Assembly: GCA_963082975.1 (NCBI GenBank)
Contig: OY720350.1
Span: forward strand, 18,384,910-18,448,909
Source: Labia minor
Taxonomy: Eukaryota; Arthropoda; Insecta; Dermaptera; Spongiphoridae
Reading direction: 5' to 3'
DNA: 64,000 nucleotides
Shown: piece by piece, positions 46,811-57,121 of the stretch
Layout of the letters: each line of letters starts with the position of its first letter
Numbering within the stretch: the stretch's first letter is position 1
Made by a program: the position numbers and the translations under genes
The notes under the pieces: model-generated
What the model was told of the DNA's origin: nothing
What the model saw: the letters and a program-made list of their open reading frames with translations, nothing else
Databases searched by the model: none

Positions 46811-47331
46811 ACCATTTCCGGTTTCCGGATGTTCACCAAAAGTTGAAGAATTCGTGGTACTGATGCATTAACTAAATATAACAAATTTTATCAAAATCCC
46901 TATAGTCGTTCAAGCTATACACGTCTATACGGACACACAATGGACAGACGGACGGACGGACAGATATCATACTAAAAATACTTTTTTCTGTTAACAAATG
47001 CATGATTCATGAATGTATGTAAAAAATCTCCTCATGTGAAATTTGGTGTGAAAATAACCATTCCCTTCCTATCCTCGGTCGGTAATACTACTTCCGGTTT
47101 TTTGGATATATACCAAAAGTTGATGAATTCATGCTACTGATGCATTAAGTAAATATACCAAATTTTATCAAAATCCGTTAGGCCATTCAAGCTATACAAT
47201 TCTATATGGACACACATGGAAGGACAGACATCATGCTAAAAATGCTTTTTTCGGTTAAGATGTAAAAAATCTCCACATGTGAAATTTGGTGTTATAACAA
47301 TACCTCCCTTTCTATCGTCGGTCGGTAAAAA
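46811..47331 (-). mobile_element. Family B HINE, copy B6 (tandem terminal halves)
   Basis: Two successive copies of the family B block (CCGGTTT-GGAT...AAAAGTTGA, GTCY core, CATCATGCTAAAAATACTTT, then the terminal module ending CGGTCGGTAA) lie head to tail. The AATAAGTTGACC side is missing. The first GTCGGT motif lies inside at about 47071-47085 and the second at the end. This looks like a tandem duplication of one end. Confidence 0.7.
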
Positions 47332-48305
47332 TATGTAAAGCCTTGAAAGTTTTTCTCTCAGATGAACCAAAAATTTTTACAATTTTAATTATTATTAAAT
47401 ATATAGATAATTAATTTATATTTAATCCTTACTTTAAGGATCGATCGTTTACAAAAATATTGATTATTAATTTTTAACATTTTTCTTCTAGGCTGTAGTA
47501 TGCAATATTAAGATTTTTTATATCGTCTTTTGAATTAAAAGTGGTGGGTGGTGTGGTTGTTTGAATTATAAATTTAATTATTCTAAATAATAAATATATT
47601 TTATTTTTTAATTATATTTATTTTTAATATTCGTAATAAAGGTTTTTGTTCGTCATAGGATTAAATGAATATTAAATGGTTTTTAATTTAAAATTTTTTT
47701 TCATTTTTTATTATTAAATTTTCATTATTCTGTTAAAAGAACGAATAATTATTTTTATTTTTTTTTTTTTTATATATTTTAACTCGTCTTTGGATGATTA
47801 TGAAGATGTTTTGTTGGTAGATGGATAAAACACAATCTTAAGATCTTTTATTTGCTAGAGAAAAAGAAATTGCAAAATGTAATATGTTAATTGAGCAAAA
47901 ATACATTATCGTGAATTCATAGGTAATACATCAAAGGATACGATAAAATCTAATTTAAAGGTAAATTAAATGAATAATTCTTTCACCTTCTTCTTTCTTA
48001 GACAGTGGATTCATTTTTCTTAACAATTTTTTTTTAATTTTTTTTATTGGAGATGACATCTCAAGGATCGTTTATAAGACATAAAATCTTAATTTTAAAA
48101 ATTTTTAATTTTTTTTTATAGAAAGTAAAAAATTCGTATACCTATATATACTAAACATTATAAACTCACTTATTCATTTATTTATTTATTTTTATTTAAT
48201 TGCCCTGACTTTGCAGTAAATTATAAATTATTTCATTAACATGTATATTAAATATTAACTCATCACCCTTGGTATAATAAAGAAATGTTTTTCTATTAAT
48301 ATTTG

Positions 48306-48338
<33 letters not shown>

Positions 48339-49180
48339 TTGTTTTAATAAAATACTTATTTAATTAAAATAGTTTATTAAATGTTATTTTTTATTTTGTG
48401 AATTATTTCTGGATTTATTTAGAGAACTAATATTTATTTTTCATACTCTTTTCAATTTAATCCAGTATTTTAGGAATGGTGAATATATTCTATTTTAAAT
48501 AATAACACATCTCTTCAAATTTTTTTAATTTTTTTTTTTTATATTTAGGCTCTGGAATGATGAAAAAAATTTTCCAAATAAAAATTTCTCTTTTGTATAT
48601 TTATTTGAAACGATAAATTTCGTTAATGGAAAACTAAATAAATATTTGAGAAATAGAAAAAAAATTGCTTTGCTATATTTAGGCAACAGACTAGAATTTT
48701 ATTTTATTTTTTTGTTACGCACCCCTCATTAGCCCTGGGATTGTTTGTAAAGAGAGGATGGAGGCGCCAGAGCGACCTGGCGCCTAAATATTATCGTCAA
48801 TAATTCTATTATTCTTTTGTTCAGAACTGTAAAATTCAAATTACACTGTAAAAGAGTCTAGACCCTTTTTTAAAGGACACTTGTTACTTTATTCAAGTGT
48901 TTTTAAGGGAAGAGAGAGAGTTCAGGGAAGCTGGGGTGCATGAAAGGTAGATAGATACTCGTATTTAGCAAAACAAAAAAAAATCATAAATTGATATTTA
49001 TTTGATTGAAATTTTCTCTAACCTGATTAAAAAAAAAAGAAAAATATTTCAAAAAGCTATATAAAATAAGGTGAGAAAATTTAATAAATTTGTATTATGT
49101 AAATTGCATCTAATATTCAAATTTATAATTTTTTTTTTATAATCGTAATAATAATTCAGTTCTCTCCTTTTAATATACAT
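47332..49180. other. AT-rich intergenic DNA with a small island
   Basis: TA microsatellite at 48308-48332. A moderately balanced patch at 48710-48960 includes TGGAGGCGCCAGAGCGACCTGGCGCC. No reading frame is recognised. Confidence 0.4.
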
Positions 49181-49590
49181 TACCTGGTTCACCGAGCCGC
49201 CGCTCGGTCATTAAAAAAAATTATTCCTTATTATCGAGTTTGACTGATAATATTAATACCTGGTTCGCCGCTCGGTATTTTATAAGAACATAAATTTAAA
49301 AAATTAGTCATAAAATATACACCCCTTAAACGTACGTATTAATGCACTGAAAGATAAAGTATGGTCTGTGGTTATAACATAATATATATTTCGTAATTTA
49401 ATGTTATTTATATTTATAATATTTTGTATTTGAGGAAGCGCTCGGTCTGACGTAGTTGCTGACGTCATTTAACTTTCCTATTTTAAATTAAGCTAAAACT
49501 AATTAAGATGATTTTTCCCAAGACTGAAACCAAAACAGATCGATTTTTCTTTATAAAAATTATCTATGGTGCGAATTGATTTTGCTAATA
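49181..49590 (-). repeat. Relative of repeat families P and B with GCTCGG motifs
   Basis: ACCGAGCCGCCGCTCGG and a second GCCGCTCGG (about 49264-49275) resemble words at 33316-33420. The stretch 49440-49570 shares with family B the order GACGTCA, TTTTAAATTAAG-(A)AAAACTAAT, GATGATTTTTCCC, and ACCAAAACA. Read on the minus strand it also resembles 33888-34020. Ends are not defined. Confidence 0.4.
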
Positions 49591-49659
49591 TAATAAGATA
49601 AGATATATTAAGAACATATACGAGTATTTTTTGAATAGTAAAAATAAAAATAAAATCAT

Positions 49660-50160
49660 CCCTTCCTATTTATTGATTTAAACAACCTCTTGTGTGTTAA
49701 TTGAAAAGAAGTGGATATTTATTAACTCTCTCTTTGGTGCTTTGAACACCCCTCAAAAAAGACGTAATGATTTCTCAATAGAATGATGATGCAGTAATTT
49801 AACAACAATACGTATCCGTTACAGTGGACCCAAATCCGGAAATTATATCAGCCATGCAGACCGGTAATTAACCTGACGCATCGCAATAATCCAAAGTGAA
49901 TAGCATTCAAGAACATGATCAGGCGAATGAAAACAATACCACAGTGGCTTTTTGATTGATTTTAGTTCAGGTGGGTGCTCAGGTGTCAGTGTATTGGGGG
50001 GTGCTTTGTCTCAAGCAATGACTCGTTAGTTTTTAGCACGGATCTACCAACCTACCGACCCCTGGCCGTTGACCAACCGGTGGTTGAGGGTGCAGTCGGA
50101 TATGTACTTTTTAGATAATTAATTATATCTGGTAGAATAAAAAATAAGGGTAGATGATTA
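49660..50160. other. Higher-complexity non-coding island
   Basis: Balanced and non-repetitive, including CAACC-GGT-GGTTG (about 50077-50090), a short hairpin. No domain-bearing frame. Candidate conserved non-coding DNA. Confidence 0.3.
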
Positions 50161-50480
50161 AAAAGTCGATCAGAGAGAGCAAAGGGGAAATGTTTTTTTT
50201 TAATATTCACCTTTACCCTTAAAAAAGTGAATAGGTTAAGTTACAAGGCACGTGATCAAAATTATTATTAGAATATAAATATTTTGTATACGTTATTCTA
50301 TTGTGTTAGAGAGCTTTAAAATAAAAAACAAATACACGCATCAAACTAATTTCAATTATAGATTCTAATGATAATGATAATGACAATATAGTAAACTTAA
50401 TTAATATATAACATAATGATAATAATTTTAATTTTATATCCTAATAAATTGAACTCATAGTATCATTAAAATAGTATTAA

Positions 50481-51758
50481 AATAAGTTGACCTGTGGCCA
50501 GGTCCGAACCGACCGACGGTTTGAAGTAAATTAATTTCCAGCTACAGAAACAATTTCAAATAATTTTATTATATCTATTAATGTAATAAAAAACAGATAT
50601 AACATAAATATTTTTAATTTTATTTTATTTATAATATATATGTAAGACCAGGCTGTGTCGTCATGAATGGCTGGATGACGTGATATAATTTTAAATTAAG
50701 AAAAAACTAATAAAAATGATTTTTCTGGAGGATAAAACCAATACAAAGTGAATGATTCGTGGTGATATGTAAAAAATCTCCTCATGTGAAATTTGGTGCG
50801 AAAATAACCCTTCCCTTCCTATCGTCGATCGCTAATACTACCATTTCCGGTTTCCGGATTTGCACCAAAAGTTGATCAATTCATCCCACTGATGCATTAA
50901 GTAAATATACCAAATTTCATCAAAATCTGTTGAGCCGTTCAAGCTGTACACATCTATACGGACGGACAGACGGACAGACGGACAGACATCATGCTAAAAA
51001 TACTTTTTACTATCTCGCCAGAGATAGTATTGCGATCATGAAAATTTTCGATGTTGAGATTTTGATGTTTTTATACGTTTTGAAGGTTCCTGAATCATTT
51101 TCACTAAGGTTGAGAAAAATGTCTGTGTGTGTGTGTGTATGTGTGTGTGTATGTGTGTGTGTATGTGTGTATGTGTGTGTGTATGTATGTAGGCAAGATT
51201 ACGCAAAAACGGTTTGAGCTAGAATGATGAAATTTGGTACATGGACATTATTCAAAATTCATAGTTTTCTATCAACTTTTGAGAAATGTAGCTCAACCGG
51301 AAGAGGGTCATTACCTACAACGTTTTGATTTTTTTTCCTCTAAAGTGACCGTAAAAATAAAGATATATGTTTGATAATTTTTCACATGATTAATAATTAT
51401 ATAAAACTGCTATATATAGAATTTCAGCTTGATTGATTCGCTGAAATTACCAGAATTAATTTTTTAACACTGAAAATCTCACGCGTCAACACGTGACGTG
51501 GTGCCATCAACAAAAAGCCAAACATGCGCTGGTTTAATATTTATTATTTATTATTTATAATTTATAATTAATTAAATTTAATTTAAATATAATATATTAT
51601 GTTATTTAATCCAATTCAAATTGCGAGATAGTCGAGTGGAGACACTCCAGCTAATTTCTGTTTAGAAAATGCATGATTCGTGGAGATATGTAAAAATCTC
51701 CACATGTGAAATTTGGTGTGAAAACAATAACTCCCTTACTATCGTCGGTCGGTAAAAA
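50481..51758 (-). mobile_element. Family B HINE, copy B7, split by copy A5
   Basis: Family B runs from AATAAGTTGACC (50481) to AAAATACTTT (about 51003) and resumes at CTGTTTAGAAAATGC (51658) through CGGTCGGTAAAAA (51758). Family A copy A5 occupies the middle. Without it B7 is about 625 bp. Both CRE octamers are mutated (TGTCGTCA, TGACGTGA). The GTCY core lies at 50958-50990. Confidence 0.85.
51004..51656 (+). mobile_element. Family A HINE, copy A5, nested in B7
   Basis: Complete family A: TTTTTACTATCTCGCC start, long GT/GTAT microsatellite (51123-51190), inverse GCGAGATAGT (51622-51631), hairpin and CTCCAGCTAATT end. It sits in the T run of ACTTTTTTCTG in family B with no target duplication beyond T residues, as expected for Helentron insertion between two T. 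The 95-codon plus-strand frame with a valine/cysteine run is just the microsatellite. Confidence 0.9.
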
Positions 51759-51761
51759 TAT

Positions 51762-52410
51762 AATAAGTTGACCTGTGGCCAGGTCCGAACCGACCGACGG
51801 TTTGAAATAAATTAATTTCCAGCTACAGAAACAATTTCAAATAATTTTAATATATCTATTAATGTAATAAAAAACAGATATGGATATAACATAAATATTT
51901 TTAATTTTATTTTATTTATAATATATAGCTGAAGTAGCCGGCGTTACCCGAGGCTGTGACGTCATGAAGGGCTGGGTGACGTCATATAATTTTAAATTAA
52001 GAAAAACATAATGAAGATGATTTTTCCCGAGGATAAAACCAATACATTCGTGGTGATATGTAAAAAAATCTCCTTATGTGAAATTTGGTGCGAAAATAAC
52101 CCTTCCCTTCCTATCGTCGATCGCTAATACTACCACTTCCGGTTTCCGGATTTGCACCAAAAGTTGATCAATTCATCCCACTGATGCATTAAGTAAATAT
52201 ACCAAATTTCATCAAAATCCGTTTAGCCGTTCAGGCTGTACACATCTATACGGACGGACAGACGGACGGACAGACGGACAGACGGACAGACGGACGGACA
52301 GACATCATGCTAAAAATACTTTTTTCTGTTAAGAAAATGCATGATCCGTGGAGATATGTAAAAATCTCCACATGTGAAATACCTCCCTTACTATCGTCGG
52401 TCGGTAAAAA
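51762..52410 (-). mobile_element. Family B HINE, copy B8, head to tail with B7
   Basis: Starts AATAAGTTGACC three bases after B7 ends. Both CRE octamers are perfect, beginning at 51957 and 51977. The GTCY core is long (52251-52303). It carries an extra segment GCTGAAGTAGCCGGCGTTAC (51929-51948) not seen in B2, B4 or B7, and lacks 16 bp within the terminal module. Confidence 0.85.
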
Positions 52411-52898
52411 GAACAAACAACACATGAATTGTGTATTTGATTTTTATATTCGCAACGCCGTAAAGACTAATAAACCAAAATGTAAAATATGTAAAACTTA
52501 AAGATAAATAATTATCAGTCTTAATCTTTTTAATAAATTTAAATTAGTTTAATTAATTTAATTTTAATTATTTTAATTAAAATTGAACAAATATAGAAAA
52601 CATGGTAGCCATCCCTTAATATGGATATGGTATTTTTGGTCACTAGAAATGATACTAAACTAACTTATTTTTCAATTATATTAACTTTAAAGATGGGATC
52701 ATGCAATTCTCAGTCATGCTGAAGAAAAGTGGTTACAAAAGTATAAAATTATCTCTGAAAATCTATAGTAACAATTTTCCAAATTATTATAACCATCGTT
52801 TCCCTTCAGCCCGTATTTTTATTCAATTTGATTTTTGAGAAAAAAAACTATTCCGAAATCGCTATAATTTAATTCTATTAATATATCAATTGCTTTGA
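52411..52898. other. Intergenic DNA
   Basis: A/T-rich, then moderately balanced at 52600-52760. No feature is recognised. Confidence 0.35.
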
Positions 52899-52900
52899 TA

Positions 52901-53278
52901 TAGGGTAACGGCTACAGTCGTTGGCCCCCTTAAGCAACGCCTAGCATCCTTTAATGCATATGTAGGCAAATTGCAGAACAATCTGGGTCAAATTAGGTTT
53001 GTAGAACATAGATACTATGAGCATTTTGATGAATAAAAAAAAATCATTTTCTCATGATATTTTCAATAAGCTCTTTTTAAAAAAAAATCCAAATAATCCA
53101 GTTATTGGCCCCCTGTTATAGTTATTGGCCTAGGTATTCTATAATGATTATACATCCATAGAACCAACGATTACATAACTATAGTAAATAGCGCAATTTT
53201 TAAAATAAAAATCTCTTTTTATTTGTGTTTTAGTGATAGGGGGCCAATGACTGCCACGGGGGCTACGACTGTACCCTA
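52901..53278. mobile_element. TIR MITE family G, copy G2 (about 378 bp)
   Basis: TAGGGTAACGGCTACAGTCG at the left and an inverse CGACTGTACCCTA at the right, TA on both sides. The interior matches G1 (CTTAAGCAA-GCCTAGCA-TCTTTAATGC; ACATAGATACTATGA; AGTGATAGGGGGCCAA). It has a 54-bp insertion relative to G1 near 53050-53090, and a duplicated GGGGGC...ACGACTG near the right end. Confidence 0.8.
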
Positions 53279-53601
53279 TATATAATGTATTAAAAATAAG
53301 TTTATCACAATAAAAAAAAAATATTTTAAATTATAAAAATTAAATTTATTAGAAGTAAAAATTAAAATGAATAATTAAAAATTATTGAAAAACCATGTAT
53401 TATATTTAAAGAATTAGAAATATTTCTTACTTTTGGTGAGCTGTAGATTATTTCAATTGTAGAAGAAGATGGAAATCAACGGCAAAAACGAAGATATATC
53501 AAATATTTGTAATCTAGAAAATAAGGATATAAACATTTTAAAATGAAATTATTACTAATCAATTTTTAAAATATAATACAGACACCAAAGTAAGGTTAAT
53601 G

Positions 53602-54020
53602 CAGTGGTTTCCAATCTTTATGCTAGTATGCTTCACAGAAAATAAACATTTTCCGTGCCTCCACATCTTTTATTTTTTTAATAGATTTAATAAAATAAAG
53701 AAATTTTAAATAATATACATTTTATTAAAAAATAAAAAAACTGAACGTTTTACACTCTCCTTTAATATTGACCCAAAATTGAATTTCATTTAATTTTGAA
53801 AGTTCTGTTTTAAGAAACTATCGCATAATAGTTCTATCAATTTTTCCAAATATGTCATCTTCATTGTCACCAAATGAATTCTGTACTCATAAGATAAGTT
53901 TTATTTATTTGTTTATATTATGGAATAGAAATGAGAGTTTTATTAAAAAATTGTGGTACCTCCCCTAGCAACAATCCGTGCCTCCCTAAGGAAGCGTGCC
54001 TTCCAGTTTGAAAACCGCAG
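53602..54020. mobile_element. hAT-type MITE with perfect 8-bp target duplication (419 bp)
   Basis: GGTTAATG occurs exactly at 53594-53601 and 54021-54028. The termini CAGTGGTTTCCAATC and CAGTTTGAAAACCGCAG are an imperfect hAT inverted repeat. CCGTGCCTCC occurs near both ends in the same orientation. No coding sequence. Confidence 0.88.
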
Positions 54021-54028
54021 GGTTAATG

Positions 54029-54552
54029 GATTGATGTAGATTTCTCGCATAAAAGAATTGATAGAATACCACTTTTTCTTAACTGATTGAAACAAAAAAT
54101 TAAAATGTTAAACATAATTAATAAAAAAAAATAACTATTTTAAATATTTTCCAAATGCAATTGAAATTAAATACATTTAAAAATATTATTAGTTCTTTGA
54201 TAGTATTTTCTAAAAATATAAACAAAAAAAAAAATTTAGTATGAAATAATTATACTGTAATTCTTAATAATTGAGATATTATCACGTTTTACTTAACTTG
54301 TATTCTTGTCTGTGTGTATGCTTCAAATCTTGCAATCGATTTTTCGACGACTTCCAATCATCGGATTTTCTTGAAACTTCACCAACAGCTTTGCTCTCGA
54401 TGACAATACAATATTATCATTTCTATGAGCTTCTAATTGCTACAATTTGAATGAAATAATCCAAAATTATTCCTATATATAAAAATTCAAAATGTCGGAT
54501 GTAAACAAAAAAACATAAAATCCCCAACTTTATAAATATAAATATTTAGTAC
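54029..54552. other. Intergenic DNA with a possible repeat block
   Basis: A TTGTCTGTGTGTATGC tract at 54306-54321 followed by a balanced block to about 54420 resembles the core-plus-body layout of families A and B but lacks recognisable ends. Confidence 0.3.
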
Positions 54553-54570
54553 ACATTCATTTCTTAAATT

Positions 54571-55076
54571 CTTCTTCTTCTTAGCCTTATTTCCCAAGGG
54601 GTGTGGGGTCGGCTCTTCTCGTAAATTGGCGCCAACTAAATCTGTTGTTGGCGTCGTCTGTAGAGAGACCAGATGCCATTAGATCTCCCGTTATACGGCA
54701 GGACCAGCTGGTTTTAGGCCTCCCACGCGGTCTTTTTTGGTACTCAACCTTCGATGACGGTGATGATGGTGTTGACGACTTTTTGATGTGAGGTTGATGG
54801 CAATGATGCTGATGCTGACCGATGTGACGATGTTCGGTGATGGTGTCGATGTTGATGTGGATGTAGATGTATGTAGATGTGGATGTTGGACTATCTTCTT
54901 TAGCCCACCTCGTCCATAGGAGGGTAACCCTAACCCATTTCTCGCATCGCCCGGGTGCTGACAATGCGCGTCGCTTGCAGGGGACGCCCCAGCCGTTAAC
55001 CGTATAACATTTCTCCATTAATTGTTGATGCGACGCGAAGATGATCCAGCCGGCCTGTCGCTACAGCCTGACGCGT
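54571..55076 (-). mobile_element. Non-LTR retroposon with 18-bp target duplication and AAG-repeat tail
   Basis: ACATTCATTTCTTAAATT is repeated at 54553-54570 and 55077-55094. On the minus strand the insert ends ...GGAAATAAGGCTAAGAAGAAG, a simple-repeat tail seen in some LINEs and their SINEs. It is GC-richer than its neighbours. The middle (54730-54880) is a diverged minisatellite of GATGTnGATGTn words on the plus strand. Confidence 0.85.
54587..55018 (-). pseudogene. 143-codon frame: 5' segment fused to a LINE ORF2 tail
   Basis: The open frame starts MEKCYTVNGWGVPCKRRALS, passes through a Thr/Ile/His-rich stretch made by the minisatellite (about residues 46-85), then reads PRGRPKTSWSCRITGDLMAS, GLSTDDANNRFSWRQFTRRA and DPTPLGK to a stop. 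The second half matches the usual LINE tail pattern (RPRGRPK-RW-D-I--DL, then DA-DR--WR, then ADPT). The first half is unlike it, so the element appears to be a short internally deleted LINE joining a 5' region to the 3' end. It has no polymerase. Whether the frame is translated is unknown. Confidence 0.6.
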
Positions 55077-55162
55077 ACATTCATTTCTTAAATTATACTT
55101 CATAAATTTAATTAATATGAGTAAACTAAAATCGATTGCAAAATTTGAAGACTAAAAAGTAG

Positions 55163-56013
55163 AAAATAATACTTTATAAAAAAAATTTTAAAAAAACCAC
55201 GTTTTACTAACGGACTAAAAAGGAGAAAATAATTTTTTTCTGAAAAATCCATACTGACATACATACAAGAGATCTGATTTGAATCAAACTGTCCATAACG
55301 TAAAACGTGGGGCGCAAATATGTCTAAAAAAATATCCTGTTTCTAATAAAAATATAGAAAATATATATAAATCTCAAAATAAACATTAAAACCACGCATA
55401 ATATAATTTGACGAATGAATATTGATCTTTATCAAAAATATTAAATTTAATGCTCGAAAGAATTTAAATTAAAAAAAATCTATTGGACTACTAATATTAT
55501 TCCCTTTTACAAGTGGTCTGATAAAAAATTTGATATTTGAAAAGTTTGATAGTATAAGTTAGTATCTTAAACAATTTTTAAATATATTAAATATACGATA
55601 AATTTTCTAATGATTAACTAATAATATTCCCTTTTACAAAAAGTCTGTTAAATATTTAATAGGTAATATTTATAACAATACCTCCCTTACTATCGTCGGT
55701 CGGTAAAAATTATATCACGAAACTTATCCTATCGTATTACTAATAATATTCCCTTCTACAAGAATTTTGGTGAAAACTTAAGCCTTAAAAAATACAACGA
55801 TTGATGCTAAATAAAAATTAATAAAGGAAATCATATTTGAATAGAAAAATTATTATTTGTTGCGCCCCACGTTTTACGTTATGGACAGTTTGATTCAAAT
55901 CAGATCTCTTGTATGTATGTCAGTATGGATTTTCAGAAAAAAATTATTTTCTCCTTTTTAGTCCGTTAGTAAAACGTGGTTTTTTAAAATTTTTTTTATA
56001 AAGTATTATTTTT
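55163..56013. mobile_element. Long-TIR element (about 157-bp inverted ends, 851 bp total)
   Basis: Arms 55163-55319 and 55855-56013 are near-perfect inverse copies (AAAATAATACTTTATAAAAA outside; AACGTAAAACGTGGGGCGCAA inside). The interior contains three diverged tandem units each carrying CTAATAATATTCCCTTTTAC, starting at 55491, 55618 and 55740. No reading frame. Superfamily unknown. Confidence 0.8.
55673..55709 (-). mobile_element. 37-bp family B terminal fragment (B9)
   Basis: TAACAATACCTCCCTTACTA and TCGTCGGTCGGTAAAAA match the family B terminus exactly, with nothing else of family B nearby. It lies inside the long-TIR element between the second and third tandem units. Confidence 0.8.
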
Positions 56014-56479
56014 AATATTTTAATTTTTGAAACACCTTGAATAAAGACTAAAATATTTATCTGTAAAATAATTTAATTTTTATATTTGAAATTGACAAAT
56101 AAAAAAAACGTGAATAATTGTGATTAATTAAATTTTAAATAAATAAATATATATAAGATATATAAATCAAATTGTTTCAATTATTAAAGTGAGAATTTAT
56201 ATAAAATAATATACACAATTGTAATCAATTTTAATGATTTTTCAAAAAATATTTATTAGTTTATTTATAATATTACATAAATATATAAGAATTATAAATA
56301 AATATCCAAATTATTTGATTTATTTTAAAATCAAAAAAAAAAAAAAAAAAAAAAAAACATTTAAACAAAATTAAATCGATCGTTTTTTTTTCTATTTAAT
56401 AAATTATTTCTTTTATTTAAAAAACTTTTAAATTAATTAAATCTTGGAATTTCCAGTTAATTAGATATAATCGTTATCA
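56014..56479. other. AT-rich intergenic DNA with poly-A
   Basis: Poly-A run at about 56335-56357. No feature is recognised. Confidence 0.4.
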
Positions 56480-56760
56480 GTTAATTAGTTGGTTAATGAT
56501 GGAGTCTCTCGAAATGATGCATTTGCTACCTGCTACTGGATATACTCCGAAAATCTCCCCTTAGCCCCCCTCCCAGTTTAAACAAAAGGGTGGCAGGAGG
56601 CTCTTTATGATGTCGCTGGTGCTAGGAGAGGTGGCCTGTGCTGTTGTGGTCAGACAACCTCCTTCCAGCTGCCACTGGTCCTACACCTCCCCCCTCCAAA
56701 CGAAGAGCTTACTGAGATACTCAAATAAAGATAGTCCTTCGTGAAGTAAGTTTTTTTTTT
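56480..56760. other. Higher-complexity non-coding island
   Basis: GC-richest unique stretch of this part of the window (56560-56710), C/T- and G-rich, with no long frame and no repeat homology. A candidate regulatory element. Confidence 0.35.
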
Positions 56761-57121
56761 CGATTTTCAATCCCTCTTTAATTTATTTATTACGTCATCT
56801 CGCCATTTTTATTAAATATAAATTATAAGTATTTTTTTTCACATCTGAAAAGACTAATTGATATAACTTTAGTATATTTAAAATGATTCAATTTTATTAA
56901 GACATAATTGCAGATAATTTTTTTTTTCTCAAATTAAAATTTTCAATTAGAAATAAATATAGTATTCTATTCTCAATAAAAAAAAAATATTAATTGATTA
57001 TTTTTTATTTTATACTAGCTGGGGCTCTAAGTAATATAGTATTTATTTGAAAGTCTGTATGTAATAGATTTTCCATTATTTAATTTCACAATCGGTATAT
57101 TAAAACATTAAATCTACCCCA
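56761..57121. other. AT-rich intergenic DNA
   Basis: Nothing recognised apart from TATACTAGCTGGGGCTC near 57013. Confidence 0.3.

Noticed and set aside
50930-51217. 95-codon frame with a valine/cysteine run
   Set aside because: It spans the B7/A5 junction and translates the GT microsatellite of family A.
52251-52303. ACGGACAG repeats as a CRISPR array
   Set aside because: The repeats are contiguous 4-mers without spacers and recur at the same place in every family B copy; this is the GTCY microsatellite core.
54587-55018. Single-exon host gene
   Set aside because: It lies wholly between 18-bp target duplications, ends in a LINE-type tail and contains a LINE ORF2 C-terminal motif.
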